A DNA stretch of 64,000 bases. Origin: Eustoma russellianum (Eukaryota; Streptophyta; Magnoliopsida; Gentianales; Gentianaceae). Position numbers and translations under genes: made by a program. This document shows, one piece after another, positions 46,911-57,816 of this stretch. The stretch is from positions 26,705,940-26,769,939 of the forward strand of contig AP025055.1 of NCBI GenBank assembly GCA_036186865.1, given 5' to 3'. The stretch's first letter is position 1. Every line of letters begins with the position of its first letter. The notes beneath the pieces are model-generated. The model was given only the letters and a program-made list of their open reading frames with translations. It was not told the DNA's origin and searched no databases.

Positions 46911-49439
46911 TCTGAAAATCCATCCCACTATTAGTAGAGATCCTACAAGCGGTCTTTAAAATAGCAAAAAAAGTCAACAAGGGTTCTACTCAGCACTAGC
47001 GAACTTGTCCGCCTCTAAGGCGTTGTTGACACGATAGTGCTCACTAAAAGTTTTTGAGGGTGAGTTTTTAATAAAATCTTTTAATGAAAATCATAGCCAT
47101 GTTCAATGGTGGTGTGAGTAGTGCGCGCTTGATGAATTTCACCTATATAGTGTGGGGGTTGTGACGTTTTTTATGAGAGTTTAGGATAAATTACTAGCTT
47201 GCTTATGAAAACCTGGGACTGAGTGCATGGACGATTCCACACCATACCGTGAGCTTGTAAGAATTAGATAATGATATGTCTATTGGTTGTTCATATAAAC
47301 AGAAGTGGAATATGATTCAAGTTTCTAGTTCATCTTATTCCCCTGTTTATAACTCCATTTGTACTATCGGCAATCCAAGACATATGCCATCGTATCCGTT
47401 ATGTGTCATTTTCTTCGTTATATATCGAGAGGTTACTTTATATTTGATTGCGCGTGCTATAATATAAATTTGGATCATGTGAGGATTTTTCAAAAAGGCA
47501 CATAAACACGTTTTAGATAGTACTCTAAATCTATATAAAACATTTAAGAAGATTGATTTGAAGAATATAGTGAAATATAGTTTAGACATAATTCATTGTT
47601 GACTCTAATAGTCACCGAATATTTGGTGAGTTTCGCCAAACATTTGTTGAAGAGATCAGAGTTTGTTATGAGAATCTGAGGTTCAACAAATGCTTGACCG
47701 AATGTTCGGTGAACGTCATTGAATGATCAATGACAGCATTCGATGACCTCAGCAGTGGCGTCTTTTAATGAGTTAATGCAACTTTTGCATCTTGGGACAT
47801 CTCCTTTCAATCTAGAACGGCCACAAACTAACTTTGGAAGTCAAATTCAGTAGAGAGATGCTGAATTAACATCTTGTTTGTGAAACAAAATATAACACAA
47901 GGATCCTAAGTTCTTGAACTTACACTTTTTGAAAAATTTGAAAAATCATGCAGAATTTCCATTCCTCTTCGTCTTCTTCTTTATTCCTCTGATATCAAAC
48001 TTTCTTGTACACATGTTCAAACTTCTTCTTGTAGAGCAAGCGAACAGAAGTAAGCCGTTATATCCTGAGAAGTACTTGCTAGTAGTTTACTTTGCTCATC
48101 GATGGAAGCAAAATTGATTTAAGGATGGAGTAACTATTGAGTTACGTGTCGACTGTTTTCTTAATTTTTCTGTTTATATCTTTTATATTTGGTAACCGTA
48201 TCTAGTCATATTTTCCAACCAACACTAATTTTTATAAACGACAGCATATCGCTGCAATCGATAGCCTCACGATCAACCCTGTCTTCCCAAATTGCAAAAC
48301 TTAGTCTTCCACCTTTGTGCAATTGGTGGTCAACCACTGTTGCATAGAGGTGGACTGCGCTGCGCACAGTGCCACTCTTAGCGCTTCGAGCTTCCTTCAA
48401 CTGTGTATTGTGTTTCAATCTTTCATGGTATCACCCTCTACTTACCTCAAACATAAAACAACAAAGGAAAACCAACAAATATTCCAAAATAAATGACATA
48501 CAAACTAAAACACTTGAAATAACAAATCATACAATTTAAAGCATAAAACACACGAGATGTTAAACTGACTCAAATGAACCAGCAATAGACCTATACAATC
48601 ATAATCCTATCAAGTTACCACACACTTGATACATTATACGTCCTTGTGTGAAGAAACTTATCCACACATACCAACAATTCCACAAGGAGTAGATTCCGGT
48701 TTAGGCCCCGGCTAGGCGACATCACTTCCCAAACTAAATTACATCATCTCAATAGACTTGGGTGGTGTCAATTCCAAGTTCGCCAAGTATGGCAAGCAAG
48801 AATCAAACACACTTCCATAGAACCACACTTCCTCAAGCATGCACTCATTCGTCATATCCCTATACCTCTCTCAATTAATGTAAACGATCACATATCATCC
48901 TAAGTTGAGTAGGATTTTGAGAGTTATAACGTGAGGACATGAATGCAAGCTAAAAAGAAAAAAAACAAAATATAGGTGAGAGCATAGTCCAAGACACTAG
49001 TGGACACTCTTTCATTCACTCTATCTGACCCTTTCCAAATCACACTTTCCAACACTATATTCTGTCACAGTATATACATTTTCTTCAGAGGTTCCTTTTT
49101 TTCTTCTTTCACAAAATTTTTACTTTGTGCCTGTTTTCTTCTGTTCAAGATTTAACAGAGACGCCACAAAGTGCCTAAATGCTGGTGCAAGAGCAGCAAG
49201 GAACTCAAGTGCAAGTCCAGAAGGAATGTCTGGTGTGAAACATGTGCAGGTTCAGTTGTGTACAAGAGGTAAAGCACAGGTGCAACAGTCCATTTACACA
49301 ATCAATGGTGCAGAAGATCCTTATCAGCTAAGAAGGAATGGTGCCACGTCGGATGAAACAGTAGTTACTTAGTAGTTAAATGACTAGCTAGTATAGTAGC
49401 TTGATAGTATTAGATCACGTGTGTAATTTGATTCTAGGA
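46911..49439. other. Unassigned segment between H and E
   Basis: The first few hundred bases probably are 3' untranslated and LTR-like remains of H (inference). Two palindromes, CACCGAATATTTGGTG (47613-47628) and ACCGAATGTTCGGT (47697-47710), lie here. A minus-strand open stretch of 70 codons (48206-48418) has no recognised relative. From 49020 to 49440 there may be the left part of the 5' LTR of E, whose start I could not fix. Confidence 0.35.
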
Positions 49440-49719
49440 GGTTCTACAGCTGTATTATATATATATATATACGAAAGCATGTAGAAGCCGGTTATTCAAT
49501 TTTTCAGTTGTAAATTTGCTTCAGAAAATTCTTGTTCCTTGCTATTCATCTTCTTGTTCTTGGTGCATGTTTTTGGCGCCAACTCCACAGATTTAAAATT
49601 CTGTTCTCTTTTTCCTCAAATTACTCAATTACTGTTTTAGTAATTCATTGCAAATGATGCTTCTATGTTGCCCGTTCGATTTGAGTTGAGATTGTTGTTG
49701 TGAATTAAGCATTTTATCA
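49440..49719 (+). repeat. Right part of 5' LTR of element E
   Basis: Ends TTTTATCA directly ahead of the primer-binding site. A TATA run (ATTATATATATATATATACG) lies at about 49455. The left end of the LTR is not determined, because no second LTR of E survives for comparison. Confidence 0.6.
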
Positions 49720-49732
49720 TGGTATCAGAGCC
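49720..49732 (+). other. Primer-binding site of element E
   Basis: TGGTATCAGAGCC, a full match to the initiator tRNA-Met complement, directly after the LTR end. Confidence 0.85.
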
Positions 49733-49834
49733 ATTCTTGATGTTCTATGTCTGTTTTGATTAGTTGATTGTGTTTGATCTTTGTGTTTCAAGTTTACTGA
49801 TTCTTAATCTCGTAATTACAAGTTCAATACTGAC

Positions 49835-50838
49835 ATGGCATCTACTTCGAGTAATCAGAGACCTAATTACCTTCAAGATCAAGAAAATCCTATGTCTAAT
49901 CCGCTTTACTTGCATCCAAATGATAGTCCTGCTATCATTTTGGCTTAACCTCAATCAAATCCATATAATTACCATTCATGGAGTAGAATATTTGAGACGG
50001 CATTGCTTATCAAGAACAAGGTTGGAGTTATTGATGGTTCTATTCTTGCACCTAGGCCTAATATCCCCAATATCATACATGGAGACAAGTTAACTCCATG
50101 GTTCATTCTTGGATTATGAACTATGTGTCTCTTTCGATTGCACAGAGTGTAATGTGGTATGATACAGCCTATGAAGTGTGTCCTGACCTCAAACTTAGGT
50201 ATGAAAATGGAGATCCTTTTAAGTTATCAGATTTATTAGAAAGTTTCTATGTCATTAAACAAGAAAAGTCTTTAGTCAATGATTATTTCACTAGACTTAA
50301 GGTTGTCTGGGAAGAGATGATGACACTTAGACCAATGCTTAAATACGTGTGTATGGGATGTATCTGTGATGTTGCCACAAAGATGCATGCATTTGTGTAG
50401 AGTGATTATGTAATAAAGTTTGTTAAAGGTTTGAATGAGGAGTATGATCTAGTGAAGTAACAAGTCTTTGTCATGACACCACTACCTGACATTAACACTG
50501 CACTCTATGGCAATTAAGTATGAGAGGATGGTCACTAATATGAATGGACAAGGTTCTTTTGTAAACAATCCTACAGACATGATGATGGAAGGAAATGAGG
50601 ACAGGGAGGTGGCCACAGAAGGGGTAGTGGAAGATTCTTTCCTGAAGGAACCAGAAAACCACAATGCACTCATTGTGGAATGATAAGGCATATAATGGAT
50701 AGATGCTTTAAGAAACACGGGTTCCCCTTGGCTTCAAGTTTAAAAATCAGACAAATCTGATGGAAGTAGTTGAGACAGATCTTGAGAATCATCAACATAA
50801 CCAGGCTGACAGATGGTATCAAGCACCCATGTTAACTC
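49835..50838 (+). pseudogene. E Gag
   Basis: Starts MASTSSNQRPNYLQ and NPLYLHPNDSPAIILA, then TAA at about 49947 in place of Gln. A shift near 50094 follows, then WIMNYVSLSIAQSVMW and LKLRYENGDPFKLSDLLE. Further stops are TAG at 50398 and TAA at 50458. The TAA at 50458 is at the same codon as the TAA in element C (24601). A CCHC-like knuckle CTHCGMIRHIMDRC is readable near 50660-50706 in another frame. Confidence 0.75.
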
Positions 50839-52073
50839 ATGAACACACAGAAACTTCTAAGTTGGTTGAATAGAATTGATGATAACCAACCACCAACGGT
50901 GCCTAGCACTGGAGTCCAGGGAGCTGTCATGTCAGCGCAGTTTGCTAATGTGAAAGGTACAAGTTGCATTGATAATAATAACATATGGATCCTTGATTCA
51001 GGAGCTATGCATCATGTTACATATTGCTTTGAATTATTCCATTCATGTAAAGCCATTGATAATGTGTCCATTAACCTGCCTAACAAGTATTCTGTCTTTG
51101 CTACTCACATTGGCACTGTTATGATTAATGCATTCTTGACTGTACATAATGTGTTGTATGTTCCTGATTTCACTTTCAACTTGTTATCTCTCAGTAAACT
51201 CACTCTTTATCCTTCTCTGTCTATAAACTTTTCTGGTATATCTTGCTTGATCCAGGATCAGTTATCCCAGAGGATGATTGGTTCAGCTGAGAAGAAAGAT
51301 GAAATTTACTATTTGCATGGAAAGGCCAAGTCTGCTAAACCTTCTGCTTCATTTTCTACTTCCAGTTATGTTGATCTTTTTAAAACACACTCTGTGCTCT
51401 GGCAATACAGACTTGGGCACTCATTTATTCCAAGAATGAAAGAAGTTCAGAAGCTTGATAATTCTGTATCTGTGGTTGATAACAGTCATACTTGTACAGT
51501 TTGTCCCCTAGCTAGGCTAAAGAGAAGTCCATTTCCAGTGTCTGTGTCTGTAACATCCAAGTCATTTGAATTAGTTCATATAGACATCTGAGGACATTAT
51601 AGGCACCCTACCATGTATGGTCAGAAGTATTTCCTTACAGTTATTGATGACTTTACACGCTATACTTGGATTTACTTGTTCAAAAATAAATCTGATGCCA
51701 GAATTGATACTCAAAGCTTCTGTCAATTTGTCTCTACTCAGTTGAAACCAATATCAAAATTTCGAGGACTGATAATGGGCAAGAGTTTAAAAGGGACCCC
51801 CTTCTATATAAGTAAAGGTATTATTCATTAAACTTCATGTGTGAACACTCCACAACAAATGGAGTAGTTGAAAGGAAACATCACCACCTACTGAATATTG
51901 CCAGGGCATTAAGATTTCAGGCAAGTCTGCCCATTGAGTTTTGGGGTTTTTGTGTTCAATACGCTACCCATCTAGTTAACATTCTACCAACCCTTTTGCT
52001 GAAACATGCTTGTCCTTACGCTAAATTGTTTAACAACATTCCCTCATACAAAGACCTTAAAGTATTTGGATGA
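50839..52073 (+). pseudogene. E protease and integrase
   Basis: WILDSGAMHHV holds D-S-G (50995-51003). VLYVPDFTFNLLSLSKL follows, then the integrase zinc site as LWQYRLGHSF (first His is Tyr) with CTVCPLARLKR, and ELVHIDI then TGA (51589-51591) where Trp is expected. It continues FLTVIDDFTRYTWIYLFKNKS and NGVVERKHHHLL. Stops at 51829 and an indel near 51770 occur around the second catalytic Asp. Confidence 0.8.
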
Positions 52074-52602
52074 CTGTCATTTGCCTCAGACACCACCTCA
52101 TAAAGCCAAATTCGCTCGAAGATCAATTCCTTTAGTTTATCTTGGCCTGCCTCATTCTACCAAAGGTTATATTCTATTCAATGTGAACATCAAGACTGTC
52201 TTTGTCTCTAGAGATGTTCAGTTTCATGAACATGTCTTTCCATTCTCTTCTGACAACCAGTCACAACTAAAGTCATCTGTATCTCCAACCTCTGATACTC
52301 TTAATCCAGTTATTTCTCATCCTCAGCAAGTTTTACCCCAGATGCCTGCTTTTAATACAAACAATTCTCCATTACAAGAAACCTCAACACTAGAAGAGTC
52401 ATTCAACCTTGATTCACCTCCCACATCTCATAACCCTCCTATGCATCAGCCTATTGATTCTCCTGAAAACACCTTCGAAACACATCTTCCTTTCTCTTCT
52501 GAGTCTCAAGTTGACAGATCATATCCTCAGGGGACCTTGGAAATTGTTCTTCCTCTACAACCTCCTTCTTACCCTTATAGACACATATAGCCACAAAAAT
52601 AC
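52006..52602 (+). pseudogene. E integrase C-terminus and linker
   Basis: In frame it shows HKAKFARRSIPLVYLGLPHSTKGYILF and VFVSRDVQFHEHVFPF, the copia integrase tail, followed by a Ser/Pro-rich linker to 52590. The first residues overlap the end of the previous piece in another frame, pointing to a single-base change near 52070. Confidence 0.75.
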
Positions 52603-53354
52603 TTGACTGATTATTACTGTAATATTTTACATTTGGTTCCTTCTTTGTCATCTTCACACTGTTCCACTTCACATCCCATAGAGGCATATATGTCATTTGA
52701 TGCATTGGCTCCTAATCATAGAACATATGCTCTTAGTATTAGTTTGCAACAGAAACCTTCCTCTTATCAACAGGCTGTCATGTCAACTCACTTGTTAGAG
52801 GTTATGCAACAGGAGTTAGCAGCTTAAGAAGCCAACCATACTTGGTCTTTGGTTCCTCTGCCTCCTGGCAAGACTCCAATAGGGTGCAAGTGGGTTTACA
52901 AAATTAAACATAAGTCAGATGGCACCATTGAGATGTATAAGGCCAGACTTGTTGCAAAAGGCTATACTCAGCAACCTGGTATTGACAACACTGAAACTTT
53001 TTATCCTATTGCAAAAATGACCATTGTTAGACTTCTTTTAGCAATAGCTGCTGTCAAGCAATGGCATGTTTATCAACTAGACGTTAACAATGCCTTCTTA
53101 CATGGTGATCTTGATCAAGAGATTTATATGAATGTCCCGGATGGCTTTCCTCCAGTATCTCCCAAAACTGTCTACATGCTACACAAATCTCTTTATGAGC
53201 TCAAACAAGCCAGTAGGCAATAAAATGCCAAGTTACTGCTTTTCTGCAAAATCAAGGCTATATTCAATCATAGATGATTATACCATGTTTATCAGGCACA
53301 TAACTGATTCCTTCCTAGTCCTTCTCATTTATGTAGATGACATCATTGTGACAT
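52603..53354 (+). pseudogene. E reverse transcriptase, truncated
   Basis: GCKWVYKIKHKSDGTIEMYKARLVAKGYTQ, LDVNNAFLHGDLDQEIYM and SLYELKQASRQ are in frame to 53223 (TAA). The reading then moves to YVDDIIVTS at about 53331-53357, where the element ends. A TAA at 52826 interrupts the N-terminal part. The thumb and RNase H are absent. Confidence 0.8.
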
Positions 53355-54056
53355 CATTGTGGCAGTGAGAAAGAAAAATCTGTCCTTCCAGTTCTTGACG
53401 GAAGAGGGGATGTTTATAGCATGGTTAATAGATTTATTAGGATGTCTCCTACTAAAATAATACCAGCTTTCTTTGTGCTTACACACAAACATCCCCCTAA
53501 AGACGTCTAAGTCAAACTCAGCCTCAGCTGCTCTCAGGTAGAGCAGATAGCTGGCAATGAATTTTAAACCATTGGGCATTATTTATGGTAATCTAAGGTG
53601 GTAACAGTCAAGAATTTGAAGAAGAGGGCCAGGGACAGGAAGGTCAAACCCTGACCTGAGGTATTCTTCATAAACTGCTTCATACCCAACGGGTGGATCA
53701 TAGGCAGTTTGACGAGGAAGAGGCAAAATTGGGGAGAAAATGTCCCTATCAATGTTAAACTCACTGCACAAGTGAGAGATATCAGTAATCTTTAAAGTGC
53801 AGGCTGAGCCCTGCACTATCGGAGAAGGAGAACCCCTGTCAAGAGACGGCAGGGGTACTAGGGCAGAAGAGGTGGCAGCAACCGTAGAAGGTTCACCAGC
53901 AGGGCGTAACCTTCTTAAAGGACGGTTGTCCTCATCAGAATCAGATTTCTCATGAAGGGATTGAACCTCTTGGTCACCCTTCAGATCATCTGGGTAAGAA
54001 TGAGTGGATATATTTTGGGAATCCGAAGAAGGAGGGGATGAAACAACGAAATCCAT
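53355..54056 (-). pseudogene. Antisense extra ORF of element F (PF04195-like)
   Basis: From ATG at 54056 (MDFVVSSPPSSDSQ), an acidic/Ser-rich N-terminus leads to VGYEAVYEEYLRSGFDLPVPGP, LLQILDCYHLRLP, one in-frame TAA near 53580, then MPNGLKFIASYLLYLRAAEAEFD and SVKNWKDRFFFL. This matches the style of the plant 'putative gypsy type transposon' domain. It lies antisense to the adjoining LTR, as known for extra ORFs in Tat/Grande-type Ty3/gypsy elements. It is cut at the junction with E. Only one stop in about 230 codons suggests recent decay. Function of such proteins is unknown. Confidence 0.65.
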
Positions 54057-54490
54057 GAGTAAGTTGAAGAAATGCTTACAGAAGAATGAAGGGTTGAGCT
54101 GAAAGGAAGAGCACCGGAGTAGGATGAAGAAAGGCTTCGGAGACGAAGAAGATGAACAGAAATGCAGAACAGGCAGACGTGCAGAATAGAAGAAGAAGAA
54201 AAGAAAGGGTTAGGGTAATTGTCCCTATTTATAAGTGAGAAAAACGAAAGGTCACAACTTTTCGTCAGAAAATTCGAAGAGGCGATGGTTAAAGCGTTTC
54301 CCCCATCGGGAGCTGAAACCGCCGAAAAGATAATGATGAGGTATTGGAATTAACGCTTACATTAAAAGCGCGAGTTACGGGGCAAATAAGAGGATAACTG
54401 CTCAGTTAATAAAGACACGTCACAGACTCATTAGAACAAGATTTGTCTGCCTTCGCAGTTCAACTCAGCCACACAAAATCTGGGGGCAAA
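54057..54490. other. F: antisense ORF 5' region and polypurine tract
   Basis: Minus-strand TATAAATA at 54226-54233 is about 170 bp upstream of the antisense ATG, and a CT-rich leader lies between, so the antisense ORF seems to have its own promoter. CTGGGGGCAAA at 54480-54490, read on the plus strand, is the polypurine tract before the LTR. The left breakpoint of the tandem duplication falls at 54363. Confidence 0.55.
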
Positions 54491-55319
54491 TGATAAACCA
54501 TAATTAATCGTCTGTTAGTCAGCACCAGTCAACGGTATAACTCCTGCAGTTAAGCGCACAAGAATTGCTGTTCGGCAGCTCAGCACCGAAGCATTGCTGT
54601 TCAGCCTTGGCTGCACTTCAGCGGAACTGTATAACACTTATAATGTTGTCGAAGAATATACCAAGGTTTGCACCTCGGCACCAACTTCAGCTTATGTCCA
54701 AGTGCCGCACTTCAGACTACATCGGCTAGATTCGACCTTGCACTTCGGTAAGGCTTAGTTGGGCACTTCAGCAAAGGAATCAAGCACAACGTTACATCGA
54801 GGAACCATCAGGCAGAAGTGCAACTCAAATATAGTGACTACAGCTGGCTATTCAGCATGTACACGCCAATGTCACAACAGCCGGCCTATTAGTCACATCA
54901 GCCAGTCTACTGGTCACATCAGCAGACCTACGGCGTCCTAGGCTTTCTGCCCCAAGCAAACATCTCATCTGCCATCAGAGGCCAAGGGCGGGAAAAGGTT
55001 AATAAAAGCAAGCCAATACAGACGAGAAAGGGGGATCTGAAAGAAAAACATTCTCATCCTAAAGCCAATTCATACACTTTTCTCTTCAGCTCATACTGTG
55101 AGAAACACTTAACTCACCATCTAAATTATATTCTCAATGAGAAATGACCCAAACTGACTTGAGCGTCGGAGGGTTTTTCCCGGGCCAACCCCCCAGGACC
55201 TCTGATCTGTGCTTCCTTGTGCAGGATATTTTGGAAGCTATTCCAGCTATTTTCTTTTCACCAGCTGACGACGTTAATTTGAGGTCATCTTGACCCTTGG
55301 TGAAGATCCGGCTTCATCA
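54491..55319 (+). repeat. 3' LTR of element F, copy 1
   Basis: 829 bp, TGATAAACC...GCTTCATCA. Followed by CAGAGGAAG, which corresponds to the GCTAGAGGAAG in front of small-gene copy 1. The LTR end is 31 bp ahead of the TATA box of copy 2. Confidence 0.75.
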
Positions 55320-55350
55320 CAGAGGAAGTTGGAATTACCTTTTCTCTAGC

Positions 55351-55358
55351 TATAAATA
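55351..55358 (+). promoter_or_regulatory. TATA box of small-gene copy 2
   Basis: TATAAATA in the conserved CTAGCTATAAATATGAGCAG context. Everything more than about 31 bp upstream is LTR of F. Confidence 0.55.
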
Positions 55359-55458
55359 TGAGCAGTAACTTGGTTTCACTTCCAACTAACTCACATTATT
55401 ATTTAAACGCTTTGTCTGGGCCACTTCTTGTTCTCTTCAATATCCTTTTTCTGCTAAA

Positions 55459-55605
55459 ATGGTGGTTTTGAGAAGCGAGGATCTTTTTTGCCAAAGATTG
55501 ACTCTCCAAGAAGGTTCCTACAATTTTCCCACATGGCAAATTGATCGAGAGGTTGCTGAGGGAGATGACGACGACGATGATGGATGTGTAGCACCAGCCG
55601 CATAA
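55459..55605 (+). CDS. Small ORF, copy 2 (48 aa, acidic)
   Basis: Not recognised. MVVLRSEDLFCQRLTLQEG, then PTWQIDREVAEGDDDDDDG, ending CVAPAA with TAA at 55603-55605. Six Asp in a row come from GAY repeats. The ATG is 108 bp after the TATA box. There is no signal peptide or membrane segment. Nucleotide similarity to copy 1 covers the flanks as well as the ORF, so conservation does not by itself prove coding. The upstream promoter region of copy 1 is replaced by LTR sequence, so regulation may differ. Confidence 0.4.
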   Translation: MVVLRSEDLFCQRLTLQEGSYNFPTWQIDREVAEGDDDDDDGCVAPAA

Positions 55606-56090
55606 TATTGTTCTGGCGTTGCGTATGGCGATAAGGAAATCGATCTATATATATATGGAGAGTAGGCTAATGTTACTAGTCTACATATAGACTATTATTG
55701 TATTATGTATCCTGTTTTTGCGTTGAGTTGCGAAAGAGTTGTATGTATATGATGGTCTCTTCTCACATCCATTCAGCAGGGGTGATGAGGATTTGGAGGC
55801 TGATTTATGTATGTTTTTCATTTTTCTTCCTCTTATAAGCAAAGCGAGGAGATTAATAAATGCGTAGATTTTGATCTTTAATAGATTTCCGTCCTTTTGA
55901 TTGGGCAGCTGAATGATTATGCTAGCCTCATGATATCAAACGAAAGAATGCATTTTATGCATATGATATAACAGTTAGATGACCAAGGAGAATGGTTCTA
56001 CATTGTGGAAACTGGGAACGGTCCTTCTTAGATGCATGGTCAAATTAATACATAAACAACAGCTTCAGCCTACTCTTCAGATTCCCACCG

Positions 56091-56517
56091 TGTTAAAACA
56101 AAGTTTAAGCTTGGATAATTTGCACAAGTTTGTACTTCGAACGATGGATTAAGCGCCTTATGTGATGTGGTTGGAAGTCAGTATACTTCGAACGCTTACA
56201 TTGGACGCTTCATGTGTCTTGGTGGAATTCAGTACCTCGAACGCCTACTTTAGGCGCTTCATGTGAAGTGTATGGAAGCCCGAACCCTTCGAACGCCTAT
56301 ATTAGGCGCTTCATATGTACCACCAAGTCAAAAGTACTTTTTCCCCAGAAATGGGCACGTACACCAAGTACTTTCTGAGAAATGTCAGAATCAGTTCGAA
56401 CAAGCATGAAGGCTAACATTAGGCGCTTCATGCGACTTCGAACGCCTTTAGCTGCCCGCATAAGACGCTTTATGTGACTTCGAACGCCTGTTCTTTTTCA
56501 CATTTAGCGCTCCATGT
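56091..56517 (+). repeat. Partial LTR of element G (first 427 bp)
   Basis: TGTTAAAACAAAGTTTAAGC followed by repeats built around CTTCGAACGCCTA-N-TTAGGCGCTTCATGTGA. It corresponds to 58242 onward and stops at the duplication breakpoint. It has one repeat unit (about 57 bp) fewer than the complete LTR. Confidence 0.8.
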
Positions 56518-56650
56518 TAATTTAAAAGCGCGAGTTACGGCGCAAATAAGAGGATAACTGCTCAGTTAATAAAGACACGTCACAGAATCATTAGAACAAG
56601 ATTTGTCTGCCTTCGCAGTTCAACTCAGCCACACAAAATCTGAGGGCAAA

Positions 56651-57479
56651 TGATAAACCATAATTAATCGTCTGTTAGTCAGCACCAGTCAACGGTATAA
56701 CTCTTGCAGTTCAGCGCACAAGAATTGCTGTTCGGCAGCTCAGCACCGAAGCATTGATGTTCAGCCTTGGCTGCACTTCAGCAGAACTGTATAACACTCA
56801 TTATGTTGTCGAAGAATATACCAAGGTTTGCACCTCGGCACCAACTTCAGCTTATGTCCAAGTGCCGCATTTCAGACTACTTCGGCTAGATTCGACCTTG
56901 CACTTCGGTAAGGCTTAGTTGGGCACTTCAGCAAAGGAATCAAGCACAACGTTACATCGAGGAACCATCAGGCAGAAGTGCAACTCAAATATAGTGACTA
57001 CAGCTGGCTATTCAGCATGTACACGCTAATGTCACAACAGCCGGCCTATTAGTCACATCAGCCAGTCTACTGGTCACATCAGCAGACCTATGGCGTCCTA
57101 GGCTTTCTGCCCCAAGCAAACATCTCATCTTCCATCAGAGGCCAAGGGCGGGAAAAGGTTAATAAAAGCAAGCCAGTACAGACGAGAAAGGAGGATCTGA
57201 AAGAAAAACATTCTCATCCTAAAGCCAATTCATACACTTTTCTCTTCAGCTCATATTGTGAGAAACACTTAACTCACCATCTAAATTATATTCTCAATGA
57301 GAAATGACCCAAACTGACTTGAGCGTCGGAGGGTTTTTCCCGGGCCAACCCCCCGGGACCTCTGATCTGTGCTTCCTTGTGCAGGATATTTTGGAAGCTA
57401 TTCCAGCTATTTTCTTTTCACCAGCTGACGACGTTAATTTGAGGTCATCTTGACCCTTGGTGAAGATCCGACTTCAACA
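56651..57479 (+). repeat. 3' LTR of element F, copy 2
   Basis: 829 bp, TGATAAACC...ACTTCAACA; the same length as copy 1. It is preceded by CTGAGGGCAAA, in which the polypurine tract has one changed base. Confidence 0.75.
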
Positions 57480-57510
57480 CAGAGGAAGTTGGAATTACTT
57501 TTTCTCTAGC

Positions 57511-57518
57511 TATAAATA
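57511..57518 (+). promoter_or_regulatory. TATA box of small-gene copy 3
   Basis: TATAAATA in the same context as in copies 1 and 2, 31 bp after the end of the F LTR. Confidence 0.55.
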
Positions 57519-57618
57519 TGAGCAGTAACTTGGTTTCACTTCCAACTAACTCACATTATTATTTAAACGCTTTGTCTGGGCCACTTCTTGTTCTCTTCAA
57601 TATCCTTTTTCTGCTAAA

Positions 57619-57816
57619 ATGGTGGTTTTGAGAAGCGAGGATCTTTTTTGCCAAAGATTGACTCTCCAAGAAGGTTCCTACAATTTTCCCACATGGCAAA
57701 TTGATCGAGAGGTTGCTGAGGGAGATGACGACGACGATCATGGATGTGTAGCACCAACCTTTGTTCTGGCGTTGCGTATGGCGATAAGGAAATCAATCTA
57801 TATATATGGAGAGTAG
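57619..57816 (+). CDS. Small ORF, copy 3 (65 aa, altered C-terminus)
   Basis: Same start as copy 2 (MVVLRSEDLFCQRLTLQEG) and the acidic stretch DDDDDHG. An 8-bp loss after CVAP, relative to copy 2, removes the stop, and the frame continues into TFVLALRMAIRKSIYIYGE to TAG. Product unknown. It is a copy from the tandem duplication. Confidence 0.35.
   Translation: MVVLRSEDLFCQRLTLQEGSYNFPTWQIDREVAEGDDDDDHGCVAPTFVLALRMAIRKSIYIYGE

Larger units (their letters stand above)
49440..53354 (+). mobile_element. Ty1/copia element E, 3'-truncated
   Basis: Primer-binding site, gag, protease, integrase and the first part of RT on the plus strand. It stops within the YVDD region of RT at about 53354, where sequence of element F begins. 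RNase H, polypurine tract and 3' LTR are missing. The group is that of C and D. Numerous nonsense codons. Confidence 0.83.
53355..55319 (+). mobile_element. Ty3/gypsy element F, 3' end only (Tat-like)
   Basis: Antisense extra ORF, polypurine tract and 3' LTR are present; gag-pol and the 5' LTR are lost at the junction with E. The LTR is plus-strand by its polypurine tract, its TATA-like AATAAAAGC (55001) and its GACTTGAGCGTCGGAGGG motif, which is common in plant gypsy LTRs. Lineage is inferred. Confidence 0.65.
54363..56517. repeat. Tandem duplication, copy 1
   Basis: The segment from TAAAAGCGCGAG to CATGT recurs at 56523-58722, with five extra bases (TAATT) at the joint. It carries the 3' part of F, its LTR, small-gene copy 2 and the first 427 bp of the LTR of G. 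The start lies inside F and the end inside the LTR of G. Confidence 0.85.

Noticed and set aside
48206..48418. Minus-strand frame of 70 codons as a host gene
   Set aside because: No recognised motif, no clear start context, and no second copy in the window.
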